A stretch of DNA of 64,000 bases from Clostridiaceae bacterium M8S5 (GCA_029227815.1 CP118523.1:1488001-1552000); one strand, 5' to 3'. Positions 8,466-17,975 are shown, counted from the first letter of the stretch. Notes: generated by a model from the sequence alone, not told the origin. Numbers and translations: made by a program.

Positions 8466-10949
8466 ATGCGTAAAATTTTATCTACAATATTATTAGGATT
8501 TATAGCATTTAATTTATTTACTTATTCATTTGGAACGAGTAACGAAAGCAGTTCAACTGATAATGATAACAGATCAATAATAGAAAAAGCTATTTACACA
8601 CATATGTACAATTTAAGATATGATACAATAAAGCAATATTGTAAAACTTATTATGCTACTGATGTGACTAATGAACAAATAGACAGTGCAATTTTAAATC
8701 TAGCTAAAAAAAATGATAATACAAAAATATCTGGCGGTTCTTTTTTATTGACATACGCACAATTGGATATGAGATTCAATCAAATGTTGTGGCCAGCTAC
8801 TCATAATTCATTCGCTAATGATTTCGATGGCGAAAAAGTTGTATCTAACTACTTAAGCAAAGAAGAGACAGGTGATCTTAACCTTAATATAGATGGTGCA
8901 GGCAATAATGTATGCACAGAAAATCACAGAATCAGTATAGAAGATCAAATAAAAAGAGGCATCAGATGTATAGATATTGATCTTGGACCAAGAATGAATC
9001 TAGGAGATACTATTGCTGACGGAATCAAATCTCTTATTGAGAATGCTTTTGAAAAAGGATGGCAAGGTTTTAAATCACTATTTGGAAAAGCTAAAAAGCC
9101 GACCTGGGATTGGACGGATGTATTAGGAAATATTGATGCGGATTGGAGCATAATAGAATGCTATCATCGTATTGGATTTATGGGTAGAACATCTATAAAT
9201 AAGATATCTAATGATATTAAAGATTTTCTTGATGATAATCCAAATGAAATAATGGTAGTGAGAGTAAGTGATTTATATGATGGGGCTTTCGGTAATCTAG
9301 ATACAAATGACGATAAATTCTATCATTTGATAGATAAATATTTAGAAAATTTAAATGAACATGGATTATTATCACAAGTAGCTAATTACTATGGAGATGA
9401 TAGTACAGCTACAGACAAGAGGCATGAATATATGTTTTACCCAGGAGATAATTTCAATGGAAAATCTATGCAAGAATGGCCAATGCTTAAAGATATGATA
9501 CTTCAAAATAAGAGATTAGTTATTGTATTACCTACTTATAATAAAATAAAGGGAGATTCAAGGACAAATGTAAAGAATACAGATAATGGATCTTTTACAG
9601 ATCCACCAGGAGGAAGTGAAAAGCCATACAAGTTTAGTGCTGAAAGAATAAATATAAATGATGATCAGATAAAAAGTCTTAATGAAGCACCACATAGATT
9701 ACTTAAAATAGATCCTATTTCAGATGAAGGCGTAAAAGCTGGATCCCTTGAGGCTGGTAAACAAAACAATAATGGACGTAGAATATATGATATGGTGAAT
9801 GACTACAATAAAATATTAGCATATAAAGGTGTCAATAGAGTTGTAAACTTTGTTGGACTGGATTACTTCTTTGGAGATAAGCATAAGGATGGTAATAGAA
9901 GTGTTGATGTAGTAGATGCGGCAAACAGAATAAACTATGAAAATAGTGGACTATCATGGAATACTGTAACTGAGGTAGATGGAAAATCATACTTCAATTA
10001 CTTAAGCAAATCGAAAAATTTAGGGATAAATAAATATATAATAAATGCTAAAAGTGATATACCAGATACTCATCCACTAAAGTTTATAGATAAAAACGTA
10101 TGGACAGGAACAGAAAGTCAAAATATTCAAGGAAAACATGTAAGTATAATTTTTAGCAAAGATGTAATGATAGATGGAGTTAAATTGAATTTCTTCTCAT
10201 ATGAAGACACTGTGCCATTTGAAGTAAAAATAACAAAAGATGGTGTAGAGTCAAGTGTTGGAGTATTTGAGATTAAGCAAGATAGACTTTCTGATTGGTA
10301 CCACATACCTCTAAATGGCTCATATCAAGGGAATAAGGTGACACTATACTTTAAAGGAGATAGAGGAATACATCTTAAAGAAGTAGGTTTTAGTGGTTCA
10401 CAAGTTAAATCACTTGTTAATACAGATAATCTAGTACCAATAGATGACACTTTTGTAAAATGGGGAGATAAGAAAAAATATAATTATCATAGCGATCAAT
10501 ATAACATAAATAATCTAGAAATGTATTCTGGCAAAACTGGTAAAAGTACATTCATGAAATTTGATATGGAACCTTACAAATCTCCAGACAAAGAACTACA
10601 AAAAGCTTACCTAAGATTTAAGGTATCAGACGTAGGAAGTAAGATAGATATTCATATAAGAGAAGATAGAGATGCTACAGACTGGAATGAAACTGAGTTA
10701 ACAGGTAATATAGCTAAAAACTTTGATGACCACAAAGACGTAAATGATTTTCACATACAAAGTGATGGTTATGTAAAAGTTGATGTTACAGATGCTATCA
10801 AAAACTATATAAACAGCACAGACCAAGATAATAAAATGACGTTTAGAATATATACTAACTCAGGTGATTGGTTTGTAATCAAGTCATCCGAATCAGATAC
10901 CCCACCAATAGTAGATTTGGTTTATAAGCCAGTAGAGGTAGCAAATTAA
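8466..10949 (+). CDS. secreted PI-PLC-like phosphodiesterase with C-terminal DNRLRE/CBM96 module
   Basis: 827 aa with a signal peptide (LSTILLGFIAFNLFTYSFG). Residues ~100-520 form a PI-PLC X-type TIM barrel: ATHNS with catalytic H113, QIKRGIRCIDIDLG after it, and IIECYHRIGFMG with H234 at the place of the second catalytic His; DDNPNEIMVVRVS matches the strand after it. Residues ~535-640 look like a discoidin-like beta domain. Residues ~655-825 are a DNRLRE module (DDTFVKWG, FMKFDM, DWNETELTGNIAK, VDLVYKP). Family enzymes cleave phosphatidylinositol or GPI-like phosphodiesters without calcium. Binding plus cleavage on a host or decaying-matter surface is a reasonable inference. Ribosome binding site AAAGAAAGGAC. 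Confidence 0.75.
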   Translation: MRKILSTILLGFIAFNLFTYSFGTSNESSSTDNDNRSIIEKAIYTHMYNLRYDTIKQYCKTYYATDVTNEQIDSAILNLAKKNDNTKISGGSFLLTYAQLDMRFNQMLWPATHNSFANDFDGEKVVSNYLSKEETGDLNLNIDGAGNNVCTENHRISIEDQIKRGIRCIDIDLGPRMNLGDTIADGIKSLIENAFEKGWQGFKSLFGKAKKPTWDWTDVLGNIDADWSIIECYHRIGFMGRTSINKISNDIKDFLDDNPNEIMVVRVSDLYDGAFGNLDTNDDKFYHLIDKYLENLNEHGLLSQVANYYGDDSTATDKRHEYMFYPGDNFNGKSMQEWPMLKDMILQNKRLVIVLPTYNKIKGDSRTNVKNTDNGSFTDPPGGSEKPYKFSAERININDDQIKSLNEAPHRLLKIDPISDEGVKAGSLEAGKQNNNGRRIYDMVNDYNKILAYKGVNRVVNFVGLDYFFGDKHKDGNRSVDVVDAANRINYENSGLSWNTVTEVDGKSYFNYLSKSKNLGINKYIINAKSDIPDTHPLKFIDKNVWTGTESQNIQGKHVSIIFSKDVMIDGVKLNFFSYEDTVPFEVKITKDGVESSVGVFEIKQDRLSDWYHIPLNGSYQGNKVTLYFKGDRGIHLKEVGFSGSQVKSLVNTDNLVPIDDTFVKWGDKKKYNYHSDQYNINNLEMYSGKTGKSTFMKFDMEPYKSPDKELQKAYLRFKVSDVGSKIDIHIREDRDATDWNETELTGNIAKNFDDHKDVNDFHIQSDGYVKVDVTDAIKNYINSTDQDNKMTFRIYTNSGDWFVIKSSESDTPPIVDLVYKPVEVAN

Positions 10950-11369
10950 AAACAGTGGTGGAAAGCTATTGAAGGGCTTACATCATTGAATAGGTAAAGC
11001 TATGAAAGTCGGTAAAGAAAACACTATGGGACATTTAAGCATAGCTAGGCGTAGTATCAATAGAATGATTAGGTGCTGGTAATCCTAAGCAGCGGTAAAT
11101 GGCTCTGGAAATAGTATCAATAAACGGTGTAACTAATATCATAAAGCTACACCGACTGCTGTTTTTAAGATGTATGTAATGGATAGAATTAGTTAACTTT
11201 TTTATATATTTTTTCAGAACCCAACCTAGAGAGTCATGCTTTGGACTATATATTTGAGCCCAAACAATAGAAGGAAAACAAATAGCTTATAAAAAAGGTA
11301 TATGGCTAAATATGTAGAAATATTATTGTTAAGGTTTTTTATATAATTCAGGCGAAGGGAGTACATTAT
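10950..11369. other. 420-bp gene-free region, possibly a structured leader RNA ending in a terminator
   Basis: No ORF with a ribosome binding site. The first 215 bp contain a 7-bp stem (AGCTATG 10998-11004 with CATAGCT 11040-11046), a repeated AGTATCAATA (about 11053 and 11113) and a terminator. AGCAG just before the terminator could pair either with upstream TGCTG or with CTGCT of the terminator base, as in attenuators. It could equally be the 3' UTR of the phosphodiesterase gene. I do not recognise a known riboswitch class. The following 200 bp lead to the zinc-ribbon gene. Confidence 0.35.
11125..11165 (+). terminator. intrinsic terminator
   Basis: Stem CGGTGTA (11125-11131) with TACACCG (11148-11154), then ACTGCTGTTTTT. 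An outer pairing AGCAG/CTGCT is possible. Confidence 0.65.
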
Positions 11370-11669
11370 ATGAAATGTAGTGGCTGTAGTTATGAAATAA
11401 ACAATGAGAGCTATGCTTTTTGTCCAAAATGTGGTGTAAGATTAGATGGAAATTTATCTAAAGAAGTTGTTCGAAATAGTAATGATAAATATAAATACAG
11501 AATTAACAGTGTTTATTGTAAGGTTAATAATAGAGAAACCGAAAGAAATAATAATGGGGCTATAAATTTAATAAGTATAGGGTCGTTCTTTAAAATATTA
11601 TGGGTTGTAGTGGCGTTTATTGTTCTAATGATAAGTAAGATTGGTAATGGAAATAGAAACAGTAAATAA
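11370..11669 (+). CDS. small zinc-ribbon membrane protein
   Basis: 99 aa. The N-terminus is a zinc ribbon (CSGC at residues 3-6 and CPKC at 18-21, counted approximately), followed by a charged Asn-rich linker and a single C-terminal membrane helix (ILWVVVAFIVLMI). Such zinc_ribbon_2 proteins are common and uncharacterised in Firmicutes. Ribosome binding site GAAGGGAG. Its own terminator follows. Confidence 0.7.
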   Translation: MKCSGCSYEINNESYAFCPKCGVRLDGNLSKEVVRNSNDKYKYRINSVYCKVNNRETERNNNGAINLISIGSFFKILWVVVAFIVLMISKIGNGNRNSK

Positions 11670-11703
11670 ATAATTGATAGTGTGTTATTAAATATATAAT
11701 AAT

Positions 11704-11745
11704 AGTTGACGAGATTACTAGTATTTTTAATTTTGTCAACTTTTT
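11704..11745 (+). terminator. intrinsic terminator after the zinc-ribbon gene
   Basis: AGTTGAC (11704-11710) pairs with GTCAACT (11735-11741), followed by a TTTTT run. Confidence 0.6.
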
Positions 11746-11757
11746 CATTTCTAATTA

Positions 11758-11788
11758 TTGACTTTTACGTACAGTCAAGTGGTAAAAT
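11758..11788 (+). promoter_or_regulatory. MerR-type promoter with operator in a 19-bp spacer
   Basis: -35 TTGACT (11758-11763), 19-bp spacer, extended -10 TGG-TAAAAT (11783-11788). The -35 box is also the left arm of a dyad, TTGACT with AGTCAA at 11773-11778 (9 bp between). An over-long spacer holding a dyad is the hallmark of promoters activated by DNA distortion by MerR regulators, and the gene behind it encodes a MerR protein, so autoregulation is likely. Confidence 0.65.
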
Positions 11789-11823
11789 ATATAACATAAG
11801 TGAATGCCTAGGAGTGAAAACAA

Positions 11824-14364
11824 ATGGATTTAATAAAGATAACTAAGCTATCTAAAGAATTAGATATTTCATCTCGTAGTTTACGGTATTATGAAGAAGT
11901 TGGATTAATAAAGAGCATAAGGATTAAATATGAAAAATACCGTTACTATGATACTGATACTGTAGAAAGATTAAAACAAATTTTGATACTTAGAAAAATG
12001 CAGATTTCAATTAAAGATATTATTAAAATTTATGAGAGCAAAGATATGAGCATTGTAGTGAAAGTTTTTGTTGATAAGTTAAATAATATTGATGAAGAGT
12101 TAGACTCATTATACAAAATACGTGTAATAGTAGATGATTTTTTACAGACCCTAATCAATAACGGAATAGAAAATGTTTCGGTTATTCCTGTGTTATATAA
12201 TAAAGTTAATGAACGTCTGAACTTTAATATTAATAATAATGTTAAAAAATATGATTATAATCATATAAGCCAACTAAAGATTAAAAAGCCTTTTGATGTG
12301 CATATAGTAGAATTACCTACTATGCGTGTTTTATCTTCTTTTACCAAGGCTTCAAATAGTCAAGTATCTGATATGGATGGTTTTTGGGAATTCACACATA
12401 ACAACAATTTGATTAACTGGAATTATGGAGCACATAAATCTTTTGAATTCCAAAACTCTAATATAACTGGAGATTATCAAGGTGTGGCGATAATTTATAT
12501 AGATAATAGCTATATAAATAATAGTCCATTTGTAGACTATATATTTGAAGGTGGATTATTTGCAATGAGAGCAGCTTATGTTGATGATGATATAGGGAGT
12601 TGCCATGATGAATTAGTAGAATATTTGGATGGAAATTCTTATTATCAAATAGATTATACTCCTGATGGCAAACAACGACATGAATCACTTGGAGAAATAG
12701 TTATATCGCCAGATGAATCGCGTGAAAGGATGAATATATATATACCTATAAAAAGAAAAATGATAGATGTATCTTCCTTTAAGCCTATTAAATTAAAGAA
12801 GAATATAAGTACCAATCAAATCGAAAACTCTAATCCTATAGGAGATGTAGAGAGAATTGACTTAAGCAGTTTAGTACCTACTGGATATCCATATTACTCA
12901 ATGTTTGATAATCAGTTGATTATGCAAAGTTATATTGATAGGTACAAACTTACTACTACAAAAAAATTTAAAATACCGTTTCGTGTTGATGTCATCGTCA
13001 AAACAGATAATACAGATATAAGATTACATTATAATAAAGGAAGTATAATTCTTAACTGGTGGCAAGATAAAGAACAATTAATAATTAAAGATCCAATGTT
13101 TGGCAATAGCTACAGTTTTAATGAAAAAGGATACGTACCAGAGAAACAATATATTAATCTCACTTGGATTGTTGGTGAAAAATATTGTGTTGTTATTATT
13201 GATGGTAGGATACGTCATTGTGGTCAAAATTATCCCTATATGCAATCTAAAAATAATGAACAAACTTATCCGATATCATTTGCCACTGATAGAGGGAGTA
13301 GTGTATCAATTAAAAAGCTTGAAGTTTCAAGAATAAAGATAAACAAACAAAATTATATTAAGGAGGGTGACTTTATGATTAAGAAGAGGATTAGTAACAA
13401 TAAACTAAAAAATATTCATAATCTAATAACCGCTCATTTTGGAGAAAATTATATGCTTGCTGGTTGTTTAAGATACTTAATGCAGTCATTAGATGAAAAA
13501 ATAGAGTATGATTATTGGTTTTTTGCGGGAGTTTTGGGTGATACTTTTACACAAGTTTTTGGATATGATTATATGCAGTATAATCATTGTCGCTCAAAAG
13601 TTTTATTTGATATTGATACGCTAAAACTTGCATTTGATGCTTGTGGCTATGATTTTTCATTAATAGTTGATGAAGAGATCAATAATAAAAAAAGTTATTA
13701 TATAAACAAAGTAATAAATTATATTGACAGGGGAATACCAGTACTTGTAAAAACTACGCTTAGAGGCGCAGAATATCAGGTGATTTGTGGTTACGAAGAT
13801 TATGGGAATGTATTGTTAATTTTAGATGGAGATAATAAAGAACCTTTAAGATATGAAACAGGTCAGTATATAAATGCTCACTGGATCTTTGTTGGAGAAA
13901 AAATAGTATGCCCTTCTATAGAAGAAGTATATAGGAAGACTATATTGAATGTGCCTAATTGGCTAACCATGTCACAAACAAATAATTGTTCTTTTGGTAA
14001 ACAAGCTTTTGTTGATTGGGCTAACAGTTTTCAAAATGGCAGTTTTGATAATATAGCAGAGAAAAATCTAGATCAATGGAGACAGCATGGTACATACCTA
14101 TGTATTTGTGCTACCAATGCGTATAAACAAGATTTTCTAAAGAGAGCTATAGAGTATTGTCCAGATTTAAATTTCATAGGAAACATCCTTGAAGTTTATA
14201 CAAAAATGCAAGGTATAACTGAGGAGTTAATGAAATTAGAGGATGGCTTTGGGATAGATCCTATAAAATTTAAAAATAAATTAATTATGCAACCAATATC
14301 TAAAGAAATACTCTGTTTATCACAGATGTGCGATGAAATATTGAGTATATATGAAAACAAATAA
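11824..14364 (+). CDS. MerR-family regulator fused to lectin-like and BtrH/C39-like domains
   Basis: 846 aa. Residues 1-75 are a MerR winged helix (KLSKELDISSRSLRYYEEVG, then RYYDTDTVERLKQI); ~80-130 is the coiled-coil; ~150-320 resembles a GyrI-like effector-binding domain (VHIVELPTMRVLSSF); ~370-515 is a concanavalin-like beta domain; 518-846 is a BtrH N-terminal/peptidase C39-like domain (GCLRYLMQSL, RGIPVLVKTT, AHWIFVG). The last domain starts exactly at an in-frame ATG (M518) with a very strong ribosome binding site, so a separate ~329-aa protein may also be made. The BtrH-like domain could sense or process a peptide or acyl ligand; the function is unknown. The gene has its own MerR-type promoter and a terminator. 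Confidence 0.7.
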   Translation: MDLIKITKLSKELDISSRSLRYYEEVGLIKSIRIKYEKYRYYDTDTVERLKQILILRKMQISIKDIIKIYESKDMSIVVKVFVDKLNNIDEELDSLYKIRVIVDDFLQTLINNGIENVSVIPVLYNKVNERLNFNINNNVKKYDYNHISQLKIKKPFDVHIVELPTMRVLSSFTKASNSQVSDMDGFWEFTHNNNLINWNYGAHKSFEFQNSNITGDYQGVAIIYIDNSYINNSPFVDYIFEGGLFAMRAAYVDDDIGSCHDELVEYLDGNSYYQIDYTPDGKQRHESLGEIVISPDESRERMNIYIPIKRKMIDVSSFKPIKLKKNISTNQIENSNPIGDVERIDLSSLVPTGYPYYSMFDNQLIMQSYIDRYKLTTTKKFKIPFRVDVIVKTDNTDIRLHYNKGSIILNWWQDKEQLIIKDPMFGNSYSFNEKGYVPEKQYINLTWIVGEKYCVVIIDGRIRHCGQNYPYMQSKNNEQTYPISFATDRGSSVSIKKLEVSRIKINKQNYIKEGDFMIKKRISNNKLKNIHNLITAHFGENYMLAGCLRYLMQSLDEKIEYDYWFFAGVLGDTFTQVFGYDYMQYNHCRSKVLFDIDTLKLAFDACGYDFSLIVDEEINNKKSYYINKVINYIDRGIPVLVKTTLRGAEYQVICGYEDYGNVLLILDGDNKEPLRYETGQYINAHWIFVGEKIVCPSIEEVYRKTILNVPNWLTMSQTNNCSFGKQAFVDWANSFQNGSFDNIAEKNLDQWRQHGTYLCICATNAYKQDFLKRAIEYCPDLNFIGNILEVYTKMQGITEELMKLEDGFGIDPIKFKNKLIMQPISKEILCLSQMCDEILSIYENK
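13361..13377 (+). promoter_or_regulatory. internal ribosome binding site and start inside the MerR fusion
   Basis: AGGAGGGTGA (13361-13370) followed by CTTT and an in-frame ATG at 13375-13377 (codon 518). The site fits at least as well as the real gene starts in this window and lies exactly at the domain junction. Confidence 0.55.
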
Positions 14365-14400
14365 TTAATTTTTAATTTGTAAACAATAAAATAAAAATGA

Positions 14401-14428
14401 GCCAGCAAATTGTTTGTTGGCTTTTTTT
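14401..14428 (+). terminator. intrinsic terminator of the MerR fusion gene
   Basis: GCCAGCAAA/TTTGTTGGC stem with a 3-nt loop and seven T. Confidence 0.9.
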
Positions 14429-14626
14429 TATGTATTTCGCCATACAAAATTTTTTGCGACTATTACTTATTATGGTTTAATTGGATATTAAATTATAAAT
14501 CAATAAAATTAATAAAAACATTAATAACATTAAATAAAATATAAAAATAAATTGAATTTATTTAATAAAAATGATATCATAAATTATAAAGTATAAAACA
14601 TTCTAATAAAAACTGGGGGTAGCATT

Positions 14627-15499
14627 ATGTATAAATCTTTTTTAAATATGATAGTTTGTCCAAAATGTAAAAAACAATTAAAATTAGAGATAATTAAAGA
14701 AGAAAATGATGAAGTTATTGAAGGAAGGCTTATATGTGAAGATGAACACATTTGGATTATAAAAGACGGTGTTGTAAATTTAGAATCAGAAGAACAAACA
14801 TTTATGAACAACTGGAAAGATTATTATAAGGATATTGATTATGAAGAGTTTGATAGAAAAGTAGATGCAATGAAACCTGAGATGGCGAAATATGCTAATC
14901 AATTAACTAAAGAAAAGATATTAGAACTTATTAAATCTAAGGAAGCAAAGAATATTATTGATATAGCTACTGGTAGGGGAATGTTACTTACATATTTAGC
15001 AGAAAATTTTACATCCGATATGAATCTTGTATGTGTGGACTTAAGTCATGAAGTACTTAAGTATGATAGATTAAAAGTAAATAAAATAAATCCATCATTA
15101 AAAGTCAATTATGTGGCGTGTGATGCTACAAATTTACCTTTTAAAAATGAAGCTTTTGACCTTTCTACATCTTTCTTCGGCATTATGAATATGGGGGATA
15201 TGGTCAGTCAAGGTATAGATGAAGGGGTAAGAGTTGCTAAAGATGGTTTAATCAATCTAGCAGTTATAATAAAAGACGACAATCCAAAGATTGATGAGGT
15301 TAATAAGTATTTAAAAGATAGTAATTATGATTTTGATGTAAGAGGAGCTTGTGAAAGTAATTGCTTAAAGGTACATCAAGGTGAAGGGAAATTCGGTGTG
15401 ACAGTTGAAAAAACATATGAAAATATTGCAGTAAAAAATGAAAATGTTATCCCCATAGAAGGAGAGTGGTTTGCTTATCAGCTCTACCAAGTGAAATAA
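14627..15499 (+). CDS. zinc-ribbon (Trm112-like) SAM-dependent methyltransferase, copy 1
   Basis: 290 aa. The N-terminal 45 residues are a Trm112-like zinc ribbon (C11, C14, C37 with H41 nearby). Residues ~90-230 are a class I Rossmann methyltransferase: IIDIATGRGMLL (motif I), LVCVDLS (acidic post-I) and YVACDATNLPF (motif II-like). It is closely similar over its whole length to the gene at 18713-19594. Ribosome binding site CTGGGGG. Monocistronic, followed by a remnant of the 153-bp repeat. Substrate unknown; the built-in Trm112-type ribbon could suggest a macromolecular or small-molecule substrate. Confidence 0.8.
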   Translation: MYKSFLNMIVCPKCKKQLKLEIIKEENDEVIEGRLICEDEHIWIIKDGVVNLESEEQTFMNNWKDYYKDIDYEEFDRKVDAMKPEMAKYANQLTKEKILELIKSKEAKNIIDIATGRGMLLTYLAENFTSDMNLVCVDLSHEVLKYDRLKVNKINPSLKVNYVACDATNLPFKNEAFDLSTSFFGIMNMGDMVSQGIDEGVRVAKDGLINLAVIIKDDNPKIDEVNKYLKDSNYDFDVRGACESNCLKVHQGEGKFGVTVEKTYENIAVKNENVIPIEGEWFAYQLYQVK

Positions 15500-15520
15500 T
15501 GTACTAATATATAGATGAGT

Positions 15521-15553
15521 GTCTGCTATCTTGATGACTTTGCTATCAATCTA
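15521..15553 (+). repeat. remnant (right end) of the 153-bp palindromic element
   Basis: Starts GTCTGCTATCTTGATGACTT and matches the last 33 bp of the complete copies, apart from a few changed bases around position 15541. It abuts a hairpin, like all other copies. The left 120 bp are missing. Confidence 0.75.
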
Positions 15554-15578
15554 AGGAGTGTCCACTGAGACACTCCTT
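15553..15578. terminator. hairpin between converging genes
   Basis: AAGGAGTGTC (15553-15562) and GACACTCCTT (15569-15578), perfect 10-bp stem. It has no T tract on either strand, so termination strength is uncertain. It serves the methyltransferase (plus) and the AraC gene (minus). Confidence 0.55.
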
Positions 15579-15587
15579 AAAAATGGT

Positions 15588-16436
15588 TTAATTCATATGC
15601 TTTATACATGACAGCTGATACTGCTTAGGTGTTATACCATATTTATTTTTAAACAGCCTTATAAAGTTTGATACATTTGTATAGCCTAATTGATAAGACA
15701 CTTCGCTAACTGTTTGTGTTCTAAGTTTTTGCGTGGATTGCTCGATTTTATAATTATTCAAATATTGTATAGGTGTTATTCCAAAAGTTTTTTTAAATTT
15801 ATTACTAAAATACGAAGAAGACATATATAGCTTCTCGGCTATATATGCTATAGTTATCCCTTTGTCATAGCCTTCTTTTATTAGTATGATAGCTTCCTTC
15901 ATTGGATTGTGTATATCCTTGTATATAAAGTTGCAAGTACATTTATCTTTTAAAAGACTGTAGGCTAGCTTTTGTACTGCTAAATCTACAAAGAAAAAAG
16001 CATCCTTATCTTTATTTGTTGTATTTATTACATCTCTAATAGATAATATGGAGTTTTTCATAAAGTTAGACATTCCACTATGGAGGTAATCTATATCATT
16101 AAAAGATACATCTTTTTCTAATTCTATAGATATTTTGTTACTCACATCATCTATTAAATTATCACTAAGTTCTAATACCAATGCACGAGTATTTACAGGG
16201 ATATTCATATTTACTTTTGCATAGGGAGATAGTAAAACAAAGTCATCTTTACCATAAGTAAAGCTATCACCTCTATCTACGCTTACATTTTTTATACCAT
16301 CAATAATAGTACATATTCTATGATATGAGTAGGTACGATACGTATCTGCATATCCTGGCTTAAAATCATAATAGTATAGTTTGATATAGTCTGTTTCTAC
16401 TGCGTTAAGTTTTTCCCACTCTTTTGTAAAAAACAT
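15588..16436 (-). CDS. AraC-family transcriptional regulator
   Basis: 282 aa. The N-terminal ~150 residues are beta-rich and cupin-like (YHRICTIIDG, VDRGDSFTYGKDDFVLLSP), typical of a ligand-sensing arm. The C-terminal ~100 residues carry two helix-turn-helix motifs (GITIAYIAEKLYMSSSYFSN and VSEVSYQLGYTNVSNFIRLF) and the family ending KYGITPKQYQ. It is divergent from the iron alcohol dehydrogenase at 16696, which is its most likely target. A GTATACAAT direct repeat in the shared region is a possible binding site. Confidence 0.9.
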   Translation of the reverse strand: MFFTKEWEKLNAVETDYIKLYYYDFKPGYADTYRTYSYHRICTIIDGIKNVSVDRGDSFTYGKDDFVLLSPYAKVNMNIPVNTRALVLELSDNLIDDVSNKISIELEKDVSFNDIDYLHSGMSNFMKNSILSIRDVINTTNKDKDAFFFVDLAVQKLAYSLLKDKCTCNFIYKDIHNPMKEAIILIKEGYDKGITIAYIAEKLYMSSSYFSNKFKKTFGITPIQYLNNYKIEQSTQKLRTQTVSEVSYQLGYTNVSNFIRLFKNKYGITPKQYQLSCIKHMN

Positions 16437-16593
16437 GTAAATCCTCCTTAAGAATATGATTGTGCATTTTTTATCAAACTTATAAAAAAAGAGATACTTT
16501 TGAAAATTAATTGGTAGAAATATAAATACTAAAAAAGATATTATTAATATAAATAATTCAGATGATGAAGTCTTTTATCTGATATATTGATTT

Positions 16594-16626
16594 GTATACA
16601 ATCTTAGATACTATTAAGTATACAAT
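16594..16626. promoter_or_regulatory. direct repeat, candidate AraC operator
   Basis: GTATACAAT occurs at 16594-16602 and 16618-16626, 24 bp start to start, in the intergenic region between the AraC gene and the alcohol dehydrogenase. AraC proteins often bind direct repeats about two helical turns apart. Low weight because the region is very AT-rich. Confidence 0.3.
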
Positions 16627-16695
16627 ATTTATTTAATTCATGTAAATACAATAAGTGAAAAAACATAATTTAACATAATTAGAGGAGGAGTTTTG

Positions 16696-17844
16696 ATGAG
16701 TGCGACTTTTTATATGCCTACAATAAACGTTATGGACAAAAATTCTTTAGGAGATTCTTGTAATATGATTAAAAGCTTTGGTTTTACTAAAGCATTTATA
16801 GTTACAGATAAGGTTTTGAATGAGATAGGGCTTGTTAATAAATTAACTACTAAGCTAAAAGAAATAGGAATTGATTACGTGGTATTTGATGAAACAAAAC
16901 CAAATCCTACTGTTACAAACGTACATGATGGTGTTAAACTACTAAAGTCTGAGGGATGCGATTTTGTGATTTCTTTTGGAGGGGGATCACCACATGACTG
17001 TGCAAAGGGGATTGCACTAGTTTCAACTAATGGTGGGAGTATTAAAGACTATGAAGGAGTTCATAAATCTAGTAAACCTCAGATGCCTTTGGTTGCAATA
17101 AATACAACTGCTGGTACAGCTAGTGAAATGACTATATTCTGCATAATCACAGATGAAGAAAGACATGTAAAAATGGCAATAGTAGATAAGCACGTTACTC
17201 CTATTTTATCTGTAAATGATCCATCATTGATGGTGGATATGCCAAAAACTTTGACAGCAGCTACTGGTATGGATGCATTAACACATGCAGTTGAAGCTTA
17301 TGTATCTACAGCTGCTACTCCTGTAACAGATGCTTGTGCATTAGGGGCTATCAAGTTAATAGCTGATAATTTAAGAAAAGCTGTTGAAAATGGTAAAGAT
17401 GAAGAAGCTCGTAGTAACATGGCGTATGGTCAGTTTTTAGCAGGGATGGCATTTAACAATGCAAGTTTAGGGTATGTACATGCAATGGCGCATCAATTGG
17501 GTGGATTTTATGATTTACCACATGGTGTGTGTAATGCAATTCTTTTACCTCACGTACAAAGCTATAATAGTCAGGTTGCGGCAAATAGACTTAAAGATGT
17601 TGCTGGGGCTATGGGTGTAAAGGTAGATACTCTATCAGATGAGCAAGGGGCACAGGAAGCAATTAATGCAATAAAGAAATTATCAAAAGATATAGGAATT
17701 CCAGCAGGATTAAATGAAATAGGAGCTAAAAAAGAAGATATTCCAACTTTAGCTGAGAATGCACTAAAGGATGCTTGTGGACTAACTAACCCTAAACAAG
17801 CAACTCATGAAGAGATAATAAAGATATTTGAAAATGCTATGTAG
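16696..17844 (+). CDS. iron-containing alcohol dehydrogenase
   Basis: 382 aa, the family's normal length. NAD(P)-binding [11 protein letters not shown] (about residue 95), TTAGTASE, and the metal-binding region: [11 protein letters not shown] (Asp and His), [12 protein letters not shown] and DLPHGVCNA (His ligands). Family members reduce aldehydes to alcohols (ethanol, butanol, 1,3-propanediol) with NAD(P)H in fermentation. I chose ATG 16696 rather than the TTG three bases before, because AGGAGGAG then sits 5-6 nt away. Divergent from an AraC regulator. Confidence 0.93.
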   Translation: MSATFYMPTINVMDKNSLGDSCNMIKSFGFTKAFIVTDKVLNEIGLVNKLTTKLKEIGIDYVVFDETKPNPTVTNVHDGVKLLKSEGCDFVISFGGGSPHDCAKGIALVSTNGGSIKDYEGVHKSSKPQMPLVAINTTAGTASEMTIFCIITDEERHVKMAIVDKHVTPILSVNDPSLMVDMPKTLTAATGMDALTHAVEAYVSTAATPVTDACALGAIKLIADNLRKAVENGKDEEARSNMAYGQFLAGMAFNNASLGYVHAMAHQLGGFYDLPHGVCNAILLPHVQSYNSQVAANRLKDVAGAMGVKVDTLSDEQGAQEAINAIKKLSKDIGIPAGLNEIGAKKEDIPTLAENALKDACGLTNPKQATHEEIIKIFENAM

Positions 17845-17854
17845 ATTTATATAA

Positions 17855-17901
17855 AAAAGTACTAGGATATAATTATTAGATTATGTTCTAGTACTTTTTA
17901 C
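17855..17901 (+). terminator. intrinsic terminator of the alcohol dehydrogenase
   Basis: AAAAGTACTAG (17855-17865) and CTAGTACTTTT (17888-17898), perfect 11-bp stem with T-rich tail. Confidence 0.75.
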
Positions 17902-17975
17902 ATGTTTGAACAAACATACTAAATATAGTAAAATATACATAATAAATAAAATAAACCAAAGAAGGGAGAAAATTG

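Noticed and set aside
10950..11165. A known riboswitch class (c-di-GMP, lysine, cobalamin, THF)
   Set aside because: No conserved core of any of these classes could be matched by eye.
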